Positions 1 through 12,158 of a DNA stretch of 64,000 nt are shown here, in pieces. Position numbers and translations under genes: made by a program. The notes under the pieces are model-generated. The model worked only from the letters and a program-made list of their open reading frames with translations, did not search any database and was not told the origin of the DNA. Every line of letters starts with the position of its first letter. Position 1 is the first letter of the stretch. Source of the stretch: Polytrichum commune (Eukaryota; Streptophyta; Polytrichopsida; Polytrichales; Polytrichaceae); the NCBI GenBank assembly GCA_950295325.1, contig OX485806.1:50897169-50961168 (forward strand), given 5' to 3'.

Positions 1-63
1 TTTTTATTTCAAATGATTTTAATCCTCTCTATATTATGCCGCATGTTGTTTTTAAAATGCACT

Positions 64-830
64 AAGTGATCTACCCGTGGCTCAAGATCACCTCAATCGG
101 AGGTGTGAGCTTGGAGTTATGGCCACATGAGTGGGGCGCTGTCCCGGGACTGCGCCCTGGTACAGCAGTGGCCTAGGAGTGATTCCCGGGACTGCCAAGG
201 TTCAAACAGGCATAACGTCCTCAATACTAGCCGAAATGGGGCAATTGAGGAGTCCGTCGGCATCCACGTGAAGCATAGATGAAGATCAAGTGGTCACTTG
301 TTAGCATCAGACATCATACAAGGAAGTTATGATGGTCTGAAACTGCTGGGGCTTCTAGGCCCATCAGCTAAGGGAAAATGTCTACTTGGCCCCAACTCTT
401 GGTAGAGAGACAAAAGGTCTCTTGATGGTGGGGTAGGGGCCCCGCGTAGAGTCCTAGAGGCTTATATGGGTGAGGTGGTGTGGCCTCACCCACCCGAGGC
501 CGAACTGCACGGCCTCCATGGGCTTTGGCCCATTGTCAGGCCATAGTTGCCTAGTATGCTTCGGGTTGTTGTAGTGTTGCTCCGGCAATGCGATGATCAA
601 CATAGGATTGGACTTCCATGGATGGAAATCCACATCGAAGAAACGGGTTACCGATTAAGGGGTGAGTCCTGAAAGCAAAGTAAGAGGGTTGGTTCCCTCC
701 TACGAACTATATGGTCCGGGGTAGGAGGAGCTAACCATTAGCATGGCGGTATGCGAAGAGTTAGCGCTCGTAACCTTTGCTAGAAAGGAAAATTGGCAAG
801 ATTGCTAAGAGGCTAGCAAGGGTTGCAACA
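64..830 (+). repeat. 5'-truncated LTR-A
   Basis: It matches the complete LTR at 31591-32563 from roughly position 220 to the end, finishing at TTGCAACA. It is followed by interior sequence (AAACCTCAAA..., matching about 32800), so it was the 5' LTR of relic 1. Confidence 0.8.
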
Positions 831-990
831 TGCAAACCTCAAAAAATATTCGGGGGCTAGAATACTGAATGCACCCAAAAGTTTGGAAGGTAATGATGTT
901 GGATTGAAATTCCAATTCAAGATGCTTGGAAGGTAGTGATATTGGAATGGACTTGGTGCAAATAAGACACCCGAGGTCTTTTAAAACCTA

Positions 991-1955
991 TGTGCGCAAC
1001 TTGCTAGTTCCCTTAATAATCTTGCCAATTTTTGTTCTTAGCAAAGCTTACATGCGCTAACCCTTCGCATTCCCCCATGCTAATGGTTAGCTCCTCCTAC
1101 CCCGGACGTTATAGTTCATAAGAAGGGAACCAACCCTCCTACTTTGCTTTCAGGACTCACACCTTCATCGGTAACCAATTCCTAGATGTGGACTTCCATC
1201 CATGGAAGTCCAATCCTATGTTGATCAGTGCGTTGCTGGAGCAACACTACAACAACCCGAAGCATACTAGGCAACTATGGCCTCACCGTGGGCCAATGCC
1301 CATGGAGGTCGTGCCATTTGGCCTCGGGTGGGTGAGGTTACACCACCTCACCCATATAAGCCTCTACAACGTTACGCGGGGCCCCTACCCCACCATCAAG
1401 AAACCTTTTGTCTCTTTACCAAGAGTTGGGCCAAATAGACATTTTCCATTAGCCGCTGGGCGCAATAGCCTCGAGCAACTTCAGACCATCATTACTTCCT
1501 TAGATGATGTCTGATGCTAACAAACAACCACCCCATCTTCATCTACGCTTCCCGTACATGCCCATGGATTCCTCACTTGCCCCATTCGGGCAAGAATTGA
1601 GGGAGTTATGCTTGTTTAAACCTTGGGAGTCCCGGGAGGCACTCCCAGGCCACTGCTCTGTACCAGGGCGCTGTCCCGAGACAGCGCCCCACTCAAATTG
1701 CCATAACTCATAGCTCACACCTCCGATTAAGGTGTTCTTAATCATTCTAGAATCATCACGCCATGAGCTACGTATAGCTTATGGCCATATCCTCGTGCCT
1801 CCTAGTCTGTGTGGGTGGGAGGCGTTCTCAACGCCCGAGGCCCTCACCCACACTAGGATCATTTGGGCCAATGGCGGCACAAGTCCCGAGTGTCACTCCG
1901 GGGTCCCTTTGTGCCCGTGGTGTTTTGGGCACTCCTTATAGAGAGGTACGCGACA
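991..1955 (-). mobile_element. Inverted solo LTR-A inside relic 1
   Basis: Reverse complement of LTR-A, from a degraded TGT.CGCAA..CTTGCTAG start to GTACGCGACA. The interior of relic 1 continues on both sides (…ACCTATG before, …CAAATAAATGG after), so this copy landed in that element and later collapsed to a solo LTR. I could not identify a clean TSD because the interior happens to read TGTGCGC at the junction. Confidence 0.75.
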
Positions 1956-2270
1956 TTTGACATCCAAATAAATGGTGCAATTAAGATGGATGAATTGGCT
2001 AAGAAATTCATAGTTTGAAATGGAGTTGCGAAAATGGGTGGTGAATGTTTTGTTCAAGTTCTTAATACTTCTTGATGTTGTGGCAGGGATTATCAAGATT
2101 GCGAGAGCATTATTGCTTATCGTCCCGAAAAGAAGTTAGACGATGCTTCACCACAAAGTGGTTTTAACTGAAATAGGTCCGAAAGAAATGAGCACAAGTG
2201 TTTTGGCCCATTATACCAATATAAATTATGCTCCTGTCGTGGACAAAATGTTGAAAGGTGGCTTTGTGCT

Positions 2271-2603
2271 CTCGGGGGGGGCAGTGTGTTAAAAAGTTAA
2301 GGATATAGGTGCGAACAACCACTATTTTATAGGGGGGTATTACTTTCAATTTTTTTTTTCACATGCTATTATTATGTAAATTTCTACTTTGGGTTAATAT
2401 AAAAATGGCTTGCATTACTTATAATTCCAAATTACCTATTATTCCATACCCTATAGTACTTTAAAGATGTCCAGTGCCATTTTTGATACCCTATATTACT
2501 CTTAAGTCCAATTATAAATTTTTGCCCCCATGTTTTTTAAATACCCTATCATTTGTTCGCACGTATATTGCTACTCCAACCAATGACTACCCCCCCCCCC
2601 GAG
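2271..2603. mobile_element. hAT-type MITE, 333 bp
   Basis: The AT-rich 333-bp insert has inverted ends, CTCGGGGGGGG.CAGT and ACTA(C)nGAG, plus a second inverted match inside (GTGCGAACAA near the left end, TTGTTCGCAC near the right). The 8-mer TTTGTGCT flanks it at 2263-2270 and 2604-2611. The complete chromovirus has a single TTTGTGCT at the homologous site (about 33383). An 8-bp duplication with short inverted ends is what hAT elements leave. No transposase is encoded. Confidence 0.6.
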
Positions 2604-2619
2604 TTTGTGCTACCAAAGC

Positions 2620-4199
2620 TGTGAGGCCTAAACTCCCACCTTTAGCGTCGTAGTCCAGGTGGAAGTTTATTACTCACATTTACTTACTTGAACTCCCTTA
2701 ATCTTTAGTTGTGCTCACACCAACCAATCATGCCACCGATATGAATCACACCCCATCAAGTTTTATGGAATAAGTTGAGGTGTTCAAAAACACCCCTTAT
2801 TATTGTGGGTCCTTTCCCATTCATAATTCACCAAGTCAACACAAAATCCACATCCTGATCCACAATGATAAATCCAACTACCCTAATCTATTCTACTGTT
2901 TGTTTCAACTTGTTTGGACACACTTTGGCACACCAGTCCCACCTCTTCCTAACTGCACTTGAACAACTACCCCCACTAATCCCACTTAGCATCTAATTAG
3001 CAAAATCCATGCCCGTTGGGCTAAAGGCTGCTGGCCTCCTGGTTCACGAAGGTTGCTGGCCTCTACTCAACTGTGGCAGCCACTGCCAAACCCACACCTC
3101 GCTTATCCCCGCACCCTGCAACCAGCATTAGTGTAGAAAATCGGGCAACACCGAGATCTCCCTCCCCAGTTTGCTTGAATGAGCCTTGGGTCCCCGATAG
3201 ATTTAATCCTAACAACCTGCTGTCAATCTCTAGCTCCGATATCGGTAACAGTTGAATTTGGCAGCTGCTAGCTGCCGACTCTCGGCCACCCCTCCCTGGC
3301 TCGCAACTTTACTGTTCGGTTGCATTCCACCCCGTTCTGAACTACCAGGCTTCATGTGACAGCCCATGAGCTCAGAATCTAAACCAATTCAGACAATGCC
3401 GTTTTTTCCCCTTCCTTATTACCCCCTTTACATCCCAAATTCCACCACCAGAGTCGCAATTCAAAATGTGGGCAAGCTTCGAATGGCCTTTCCACCCTCT
3501 TCAGATTTCTCAATTGCACCTCTAATTCATTCCCTTGCCTGGCTACACTCCTGATTATAGCTCCTCCCCTTTGAGGATTGCAGGCTGGTGTCCTCTTCCT
3601 AAGTCGTCCCCTATTTCCAGTTCGTGTGACTCTCCTGCCACCCCCCTGGCCGTGTTGAGCTCCCTCCGTCGGCCTTCCCTCGGAGGTGATGTCGGCTCTC
3701 CTCGCCATCATCCTCCCTCATTCTGCCTGGGCCTCCTTGAAAATCCGCCGCCTAGCCTCTCCCTCATAGCTGCTGTCTCTCCGTCCCCCAGCACCACACC
3801 TCCAGAGCCTCTCGGCAGCCTCAACCGACTTCTGGTCATGTCCCCCGGATTTTACTAGATTACAATTCCCCGCCCCCTAAACGGACACTACTGCCTCCCC
3901 TTATCGGTCAGCAAGAGACGAACTCAATAATGCTTTCACCCCTAATCCTAAAAAATATTTAGCTACTCTCAACCTAAACCCTCAACACTTCACATATCAA
4001 AAACACTAATTTCACAATACAACTCTTCATCATCCTAAAACCCAAATACAAAACCACACCGCTACTACTAACTCAATACAACCCCAAGCCCACAGCCTGC
4101 ACTCTTTTTATGTTTTGAATAACGATGATAAGTTCAAAATCAATTTCTAACAACTTTTTAAGGGTTAACATCACATGTGGGCACCATTTCGGGCTCACA
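2620..4199 (+). mobile_element. Solo LTR-B, 1580 bp, TSD AAAGC
   Basis: Starts TGTGAGGCC and ends GGGCTCACA, a 9-base inverted terminal match in TG...CA form. The target duplication AAAGC lies at 2615-2619 and 4200-4204. Both flanks are interior of relic 1, which fixes the insertion order. The start (CCACC..TTAGCGTC.TAGTCC.GGTG) and the end (CTTTTTATGTTTTG ... GGGCACCATTT) recur in the other four LTR-B copies of this window. Open frames inside are short and not conserved among copies. Confidence 0.8.
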
Positions 4200-5153
4200 A
4201 AAGCGAATCATATTTGTGCCACGGACATAAATGTTAAAAGTTGGTTTTGCAGATCAAGCCAAATCATGTTTGTATCACATACCAAATGTAAGATGATGGC
4301 TTTGTGGCCAAGGCTAATAGCCTTAAGCCAAGGCCATGTTTTTTGTACTTCATAATCCAAATCAATGAGAGAAATGTCTCATGTGTTGTCAAAGAGGCAA
4401 CGCACTCCTTTATGAGCCCAAAACTTACAAGGGGCTTGGGGCTTGCCGATGCATAGACCGGGCAAGGCCATCAAGGTGCGGTTTGCAAAAGGTGAACTGC
4501 ATGTAACCTTTTAATGTGGGACATTAGATTTTTGTGAAGATTCTACACTATGTGAAATAGATGAGGTGCATGTCATTGTGAAGGTCACTTTCTTTGAAAC
4601 TCACATGGTACATGTGAGACACAAGCAGGTACAAAGAGTTGAATTTGAAATTCACCAGAACTCCTATAGTAGGAGGAATCAAGTTAAAATTGGTCTTAAT
4701 GAACCAAATGAACAATGAAAAAATAATGGTTTTGGTTCAATTAAACAACTTCAAGGAACTTATGGGGAGGCTATGACAAATGGGTCTCCTCCAAACCACA
4801 TTCCTGGAATGTTGGAGAGGTACAAAGATGTATTCACCAATGAGTTGCTCAAAAGTTGCTCAAAAAATAACTTTGCTCAATGAGAGATTGAGTTCTTAAG
4901 CATTGTGATGACAAATGGAGGTGGTGAACGAACATGAAGATGGTCAAGGCAATTCAAGAATGTAAGCAGCCCTTGATTTAAAAAAAAAACTTAGGCTAAT
5001 GTTTGTTGGTGAAATAAACTTGTGATGTAAGATAATGGAGGGGTACATGGACTACCCCGAAGCTAGGTGGAATGCAATAGGTTAGCGTTTGTGACCCTTG
5101 CTAGAACTGAAAAATGACCAAGGTTGTTAAGGGGGGCTAGCAAAGGTTGCGAC

Positions 5154-7246
5154 ACCATCCATCCCTCGCCTCTGTATGCACCTCAAAATGCTTGTGAAAA
5201 TCCGGAAACTTGAGCACATGTGGCAAAGAAAACTTGCTATTGAGGCCCCTAAAGGCTTGGTGACAAAGCTCATCCCACCCTTGGGATAGCTATTTCTTAG
5301 ACAAGTCGGACAAAGTCCTAGCAACCTTAGAAAACTCTACAATGAAGCGGTGGTAGTAGTTGGCTAGACCAACCAATGACCCAAGTTTTTTTTGAGCCAA
5401 GGGTCACTTCCATTTTTGGATTTCCTTAACCTTTTTCATATTCATCTACCAATTTTATTTGTCACCTTATAGCTCAGAATTTCAATTTCTCACTGAACAA
5501 AATTGTTTTCCACTCCTTGGCGGTACTTTTTTTATCAACCCATTGGTGAGTTTATCCTTGTACCTCGCCAACACCCCACAAATATAGTTCCGGGGAGGCC
5601 CATCTTTCCTAGCCTCCCCATGAGTTCCTTGTAGTTGCTCCAATAGAACCACGACCACTATTTGTTTATTTTCCACTTGAATCGACTTGGTTCCTCCTAC
5701 CATAGGAGTCTTTGTCAATTTCAAACTAAACTCTTTGCCATCATGGTACACCACAAGCGCACCAATTTGCATCTTACATCTACCATGTGAGTTACAAAAA
5801 ATGTTACCTTCAAAATGACAAGCATCTCATTTATTTCACATAGTGTGAAATTTTCATAAAAATCCAATATTCTACATTAGAAAGTTACGTGCATAGTCAC
5901 CTCCTCTGCCTTATGCGGTTCACCCTTTGCAAAGCGCACGTTGATGGGTTTGCCCGCTCTACGCATCGGCAAGCTTCACCTACTTTGTCAGCTTTGGACT
6001 CATGAAAGAATGGGTTGCTCCTTGTTGTTGACCAAATATGAGACATTCATTACATGGACTTGGGCCTTAAGGTACACAAGAACTATGCTTTGGTAAAAGC
6101 CTAGTAGCTTTAGCCATAAAGCCACCTTCTAATGTTTTGTTTCTGACATAAATGTGATTTGCCTTGCTACCACAAATTCACCTTCTAACATTCTGTCCGT
6201 GGCATACACATGATTTGCCTTGGTACCACAAGGCCACGTTTTAACATCCCGTCTGCAATACAAACATGAGTTGCTTTGGTAGCACAAAGCCACCTTTCAA
6301 CATTCAATCCGCGACACGATCATGATTTGCTTTGGTGACAGAAAACCACCATCCAACATTCCGTCCATGACACAAGCATGATTTGCCTTTGTAGTACAAA
6401 TCCACTTTCCAACATTTCGTCCGTGGTACAAACATTATTTGCCTTGGTATAATGGGCCAAACTATTTGCGCTCATTTCTTTGGGACTTATTTTTACTAAA
6501 GCCATTTTGTAATGAAGCGCCGCCCAACTTCTTTTTGGGACCATCAACTTCAATGCTCTCAAAATCTTGATGATCCCCGCCACATCCTCAATAAGCTTTG
6601 GGAACTTCAACAAGGATTCCACCAACCATTTTTACAACCCCATCTAAAACTATGAGTTTCTTAGCCAATTCATCTGTCTTTGTTGCACCATTCATTTGCG
6701 TGCCTCATTTGCACCAAGTTCATTCCAACATCATCACCTTCCAAGCTTCCGGGTGCATTTGATATTGTAGCCCCCAAATATTTTTTGAGGTTTGTGGGAG
6801 CCCTTTCAAAAGACTCTTCCATTTTCCTCACCGAATCCATCATCATTTCCATCATTGTCATTAGAATCAATGGTTTGGTCAACATCCACTTGTACATGAT
6901 CTTTGTTTTAATTTGAGCATCACAACCTTTTAGAGACCTCGGGCTCACCATCATAATCCGCACATTTGATAGCCATCCCTTTCTCCAAGTGCTAGCTTAA
7001 AGATTGGAACCTTCCTCTGATACGACGTATCAGAACCCTTGCTAACGCCCCTACTAAACTAACTTGGTTATTTTTCAATTCTAGCAAGGGTTAGGAGCGA
7101 TAACCCTTCACATTCTGCCATAGTAATGGTTAGCGCCTCATACCACGGACCTCTTAGTTCATAGGAGGGAGACCAACCCTCTTACACTTGCATTCGGAAC
7201 TCACCACTTAATCGGTACCAATGGTAAGATGTGGATTTCTACCCAT
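5154..7246 (-). mobile_element. Chromovirus family A, relic 2, inverted
   Basis: Reverse complement of the family-A interior from the RNase H segment (5154-5480) back through the protease/RT-proximal part (5482-5772) and the gag-like repeats (6110-6440) to the primer-binding site near 7000-7022. A 219-bp inverted LTR end follows (7028-7246, TATCAGAACCC = decayed TGTCGCAACCC). It abuts relic 1 tail to tail at 5153/5154. It is truncated on the right where copia sequence begins. All frames are broken. Confidence 0.75.
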
Positions 7247-9549
7247 TAAATTGCTCTACGGATTTAAGCAATTCGGAAGAACATGGTATGAATGCATTCA
7301 CATATTCTTTGAAAATAAAGGCTTTATGAGGAGCCATCATTGTATGTTTTACAAACTTGCCACTACATAGTAATTGTAATTTTATATGTAAACGACCTAA
7401 TCATTTTGGGAAGCAATTCAAACATGATCAACGAGTTGATATCTAGCCTCAAGTACAAATTCAAGATGAATAACCTTAGTGAGTTCCATTTCTTCTTCAA
7501 AGTTCATTTTGAAAGGGATAGGACCCCCATCATTACCATCCATTAATGGATCTACATCAAAACCATTTTGGAACGATTTGAAATGGGGGATTGTAAACCC
7601 ATTGCAATCCCGCTCAACACAAAGACCTCATTAGCAATGCTTTCAAAGGAGGAGTATGAGGATCATTCACACGAAATGAAAGACATTCCGTATCAGAACC
7701 CTTGCTAGTTCCCCTAACAAAACTTGGTCATTTTTCAATTCTAGCAAAGGTCATGAACGTTAACCCTTTGCATTCTGCCATACTAATGGTTAGCTCTCCA
7801 TATTGCGGACCTCTTAGTTCATAGGAGGGGGACAAACCCACCTACTCTAGCATTCAATATTCAACGCTTAATTGATAACCAACGGTAAGATGTAGACTTC
7901 TATCCATGGAAGTTTAATCTTTAATTAATCATCGTGTTCCCAAAGCAACACTAAAACAACCCGAACCATACTAAGCAACTAGGCCCCCATGTTGGGCCAA
8001 TGCCTGTGGGGGTTGTGCCGTTCGACCTCGGGTGGATTTGGCTAGCCACATTGACTCACCCATATGAACCTCTAGGACTTTCAACAGGGACTTTACCCCA
8101 CCATCAAGAAACTTTTCTTCTTTCTACCAAGAGTTTGGGCCAAATAGACAATATCCCCTAGCCGTTGGGACTCGAAGCCCCCAATAGCTTTAGATTATCA
8201 TAATATCTATGTATGATTTTGGATGCTCACATGCAACCACTCCATTGTCATCTACGTTTTACTTAGATGCCGATGGACTCCTCACTGGGTCCCATCGGAC
8301 AAATATTGAGGAAGGTATGCCTGGTCAAACCTTGGCAGTCCTGAAAGCCACTCCCAAGCCATTGTTATACTAGGTCGTTGTCCCGGGATAATGACCCATT
8401 CAAATTTCCATATCCTCTAGCTCACACCTTCAATTGAGATGTTCTTGATCATTCTAGAATGTGCACACCATAAGCTATGCATAGCAAATGGCCTTGCTCT
8501 TGTGATTACTAGTCTTTGTGGGTGGGAGGCGTTCCCAACGCCCGAGGCCCTCACCCACACTAGGATTATTTGGGCCCTCTCAAAAACGGCGCCATAAGTC
8601 TTGGGTGTAACTTTGGGATTCCCCTTGTGCCCATGGTATTTCACGCACTCCTCATGGAGAGGTGCGTGACATTCTATATCACAAAGCGATGGGGTCATTG
8701 ATGTACGCAATCGTGGCCACAAGATCGGATGTCGCATTTGCGATAAGCATGGTAAGCCAATTTATGTCGAAACCAAGTTCAATGCGTTGGATGGCGATCA
8801 AACGAATCATAAGGTACTTGAAGGGCACTTTAGGTATAAGGTTGCGCATTGGACGCAAACACATAAACCTTAAAGGTTATTTGGATGTGGATTGGGCTGG
8901 TGGTGTGGATAACCATAGGTCTTTATCTGGATACGTTTTTTCTATTGGAGAGGGGGCCATGTTGTAGAATAGAAAACGATAACAAACAATGGTACAATCT
9001 ACAATGGAGGTGGAATACATGGCCATGAACCAATGCTCAAGGGAGGCCATTTGGCTTAGTCAACTAATGTAGGACGTAGGATGTGTGCAAGAGGAAGCAA
9101 CGACCATTATGTGCAACAACCAAAGTTTTATGGCACTTGCCAAGAACCCCATAGACCATGATAGGTCATAATATATCGACGTGCAATATCATTTCCTAAG
9201 AGAAAAAATTTGAAAACAAAGTTGTAAAGCTAGAATATTGTCCAATTCAATATATGGTAGCGGATATTCTAACAAAGGCTTTAGCAAGACATACGCATGA
9301 TTTTTCTAGTAAAATAATGGGGTTGGAGTAGAATGTCACCACGCAAAATAAGAGTATTGGAAGATAATGTTAGGTTGCATTGGTGATATTGCCCCATATG
9401 GATTGTCAACATTGATCATAACCTACACATATAAATAAAAGCATAAAAGGAGGAACCAATCATTCTTTCCATTGTATGCAATCCTTGTGCATTGTGTTCT
9501 ACAGTCTTACATTGGTCTCTTTGTTTTCTTCTCTCGTTTCCCAATAGCA
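7247..9549 (+). mobile_element. Ty1/copia relic, RT-RNase H end plus probable 3' LTR
   Basis: The left part (7247-7690) translates to the end of a copia reverse transcriptase: LYGFKQ..RTWYE, then VILYVNDLII (the YVDD box with D to N), and DCKPIAIPLN. The right part (8677-9330) is copia RNase H: GSLMYAIVATRSDVAFA, GYLDVDWAG, SLSGYVFS, then MEVEYMAM. Several stops and a frame change break it. A solo LTR-A splits it at 7691-8671. A likely 3' LTR starts TGTTAGG at 9368 after a purine-rich tract and may end at CCCAATAGCA (9549). A TATA-like ATATAAATAAA lies near 9440. Gag and integrase are absent. Confidence 0.75.
7691..8671 (-). mobile_element. Solo LTR-A in copia, TSD TTCCG/TTCTA
   Basis: Full-length inverted LTR-A, TATCAGAACCC (decayed TGTCGCAACCC) to GCGTGACA. 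It interrupts the copia frame exactly: ATT CCG TAT on the left, ATT CTA TAT CAC on the right. The 5-bp duplication TTCCG (7686-7690) now reads TTCTA at 8672-8676. Both differences fall in one CpG and are of the type made by cytosine deamination on the two strands. This is one of the more diverged LTR-A copies here. Confidence 0.8.
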
Positions 9550-10239
9550 AAAGCCCCCAATACTTAGTGGGTTGCTCGATGTACTTTGATTTATCTTATT
9601 TGAAGGCCTAAAATTTATCTCTATGATTTTTTCAGTGTTGTTCATCTTCTTACCACCAACCATCTTTGGTCCTAAATGTTTGGTAAAGTTCTTAGCACCC
9701 ACCACCTCAAGTATCATCATGAAGGTGCCATTTTTTTTCCTTGACAATATTTTCAAATTTTCTATCTCCTTGTATAATATAGGAAAACTTAGTAGTGTGA
9801 GCAGATAGCGGAGAGTGGAGAACAGAGATTGGAGAGCAAAAAATTTTGAGTTTGTTGGATAATTTTAGGACAATGTGTGCCTATTTCCGTGGAATTTATA
9901 GATAGTGTGAGGGCAATTTGTTGGAAAGGTACCCCATTCCCATGGAGATTATAACGCATTCTAGTTCGAGAAACAAGTAGAACCTAAAGGCGTGGAATAA
10001 TGTATTTGTTATCAAATATCTTATAGTCTAGGTTTGAAATGGTTTCATATTAAATTAGGGCTGACGTCAGCAATTGAAATCAAACATCAACAAAACATAT
10101 AGAAAGAGTTGAATGGGGATTTGCAAAATGCACAAAGAAATACAACAAATGAACTTAGAAAATATTTATAAAAAAAACAATACATTTGAGATAGAGTTTC
10201 CAAATGCACGAGGCGTAGTCAACTACTTGCACTACCATG
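9550..10239. other. 3' flank of X1, duplicated at 61612-62039
   Basis: From about 9780 to 10239 this region aligns with 61612-62039 downstream of X2: GTGAGCA..GCGGAGAG near the left end, then CATTCCC.TGGA, GAGAAACAA.TAGAA, AATGTATTTGTTATCAA and TTAAATTAGGG. The duplicated unit therefore includes several hundred bases beyond the X stop codon. No match was seen left of about 9780. The minus-strand frame at 9499-9756 has no recognisable domain. Confidence 0.55.
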
Positions 10240-10750
10240 ACTATCATTATAGTCTATCATTATCCTCGCCCTACTCGGCCTGTATGTCTAGAAAATCCAA
10301 TACTAGGTTGTTGAAAGGTCGGATGCGACTAGGAGGTGGAGACGAAGCTTCCGCTAAAAGATTGGCAAGCTCAGCAGCATACGAAGGGAGCTCAAACATC
10401 TTGGAAGGACTCGAACATTTGCCTCAACGAAGGACTGCGTTCTCCCCTAGCACTCTGAACCCCCAAGCAAGAAGATTAGAAACAAGATGACACATGATGA
10501 TGGGAAAATGACATGAAGGTAAACATGACAAAACATATAAAGTAAACTTACGTACAAAAAAAACCGAATGCGCGTTTGGTCATCTTTTGAAGTGGATAAA
10601 AAATAGAGGTAGACGGTGGGGCAACTGAACGGGGAGTACGCGTAAGTTGGGGATCGCGCATGGGGAGTAAGATTGCATTGAAAATGATGGGGTCATTCTC
10701 AAGGGCCACGATATGCCGCTCAAGTGAGCGACATGCTGTAATCGAACCAC
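10240..10750 (-). pseudogene. X1 last two exons: motif I end, acidic motif, C-terminus
   Basis: Exon 10750-10552 follows acceptor TTTGCTTTAG and completes motif I in phase: the joined reading is QCGVG-GSITACRSLERHIVA, then LENDPIIFNAILLPMRD. This fits the methyltransferase series (G.G.S, conserved R, acidic E.D.). Exon 10454-10240 reads FELPSYAAELANLLAEAS, RPFNNLVLDFLDI, then TAG at 10271-10273 where X2 has CAG. X2 shows the same exons at 62573-62373 and 62268-62040. The conserved intron cuts the motif-I glycine codon at phase 1. Confidence 0.6.
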
Positions 10751-11409
10751 CTAAAGCAAAGAGAGGGAAAATGTTAGTATGGAAACTAGTGAAGAAAAAA
10801 TAAGGGAATATTCAAAGTAAGGATGATGCTGAAAGAGAATTGTACTGTGAGGCCAAACCCACCCCCCTTAAGCGTCCTAGTCCGGGTGATGGTCTTGAGA
10901 ATCACATGTAGTGTATGTAGCATGAAAATTGATCTCTTCACATCATTAAGCATTCGTGTCATTTTGAATTACTTTGTTTATTTAGAAGTAGCCTCTTGGC
11001 TCGTGGTCGCGTTGGCCTTTTCTAGGGTCCAACCGGCGGCCTTGGCAACACAAACTCTCAAGGATATTCTCCTTTGGCCTTTGATTATCCTTTCCTTCAA
11101 CTTGCCCTTGCTAGAGTCCTCCATTTTATCCATTTCTTATAAGCGATTGAATCTCCCAAAAAGGACATAAGTGTTAAAAAAACACTCCCTCAATGGTTGA
11201 TCACAAGTACAATTGCCTTTGAGGCCACACGGAATTCTAGATAAACTAATGCTTTAACTATTTGGCTTGCACTACAAAATCTAACACCTAATGTAATGGT
11301 TTATAGAAGTACTAATGTAAGGTTGTTTAGGACTAGCCTTGACTAGCTTCTATGTTAAGTTGATGTGTAGATAAACTAATGCTTCTCACATCAATCCTCT
11401 TCCGGGCAA

Positions 11410-11847
11410 CTCCGAGGCTTAGCCACCTCGTCACAGGGTCCAGCAGTCGGCTTAGCCACCTCGTCCAAGGTCCAACAGTCGCTTAGCCACCTCGTCCAAG
11501 GTCCAGCAGTCGCTTAGCCACCTCGTCCAAGGTCCAGCAGTCGCTTAGCCACCTCGTCCAAGGTCCAGCAGTCGCTTAGCCACCTCGTCCAAGGTCCAGT
11601 AGTCGGCTTAGCCACCTCGTCACAGGGTCCAGCAGTCGGCTTAGCCACCTCGTCCAAGGTCCAGCAGTCGCTTAGCCACTTCGTCACAGGGTCCAGCAGT
11701 CGGCTTAGCCACTTCGTCACATGGTCCAGAAGTCGGCTTAGCCACCTCGTCCAAGGTCCAGCAGTCGCTTAGCCACATCGTCACAGGGTCCAGCAGTCGC
11801 TTAGCCACCTCGTCCAAGGTCCAACAGTCGGCTTAGCCACCTCGCTA
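11410..11847. repeat. Minisatellite, 14 units of 31-34 bp
   Basis: Fourteen copies of TTAGCCACCTCGTC.. followed by GTCCAGCAGTCG. Two unit types alternate irregularly: one with CCAAGGTCC, the other with ACAGGGTCC and an extra G before CTTAGCC. It lies inside LTR-B. The minus-strand frame through it (11514-11720) is a by-product of the repeat. Confidence 0.9.
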
Positions 11848-12158
11848 AATTTCACCATAACCAATTGAGCAACTAATTGCTCAAAGGCCCACATGCGAGC
11901 CTTTAGCTACACTCTTAAATGTAATTCCTCAAGATGCTTAATCGGACAATTGCTAACTCTTTTATTCGTCGGCTAATAAGCTAATTAATTACCTAACATC
12001 ACTAACTAATCCACACACGTGGACCCAAGCTCCAAGAGCTCATCTCCATTGAGGGAACTTGAGAGAGAGCTTAACTAACTAACTTCACTAAAAACTAATA
12101 ACCCACACACGTGGCTCAAGCTCTTAAGAGCTTGCTCCCTTGAGAGCTCTTGATGGAG

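Larger units (their letters stand above)
64..5153 (+). mobile_element. Gutted Ty3/gypsy chromovirus (family A), relic 1
   Basis: Pieces of one plus-oriented family-A element read in the same order as the complete copy at 31591-38644: a 5'-truncated LTR (64-830), interior at 831-990, 1956-2270, 2604-2619 and 4200-5070, and the last 80 bases of an LTR (5071-5153, ending in GCGACA). The gaps are later insertions: an inverted solo LTR-A, a hAT-type MITE and a solo LTR-B. The interior 4200-4960 matches 33470-34250 of the complete copy, then jumps to sequence matching about 35350, so the RNase H part is missing here. All reading frames are broken. The element start is lost: bases 1-63 do not match the LTR. 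Confidence 0.8.

Noticed and set aside
9499..9756. 85-codon minus-strand frame next to copia
   Set aside because: It overlaps the probable copia LTR end, has no domain and no counterpart near X2.
11514..11720. 68-codon repeat protein
   Set aside because: The frame exists only because the 31-34-bp minisatellite unit happens to lack stops.
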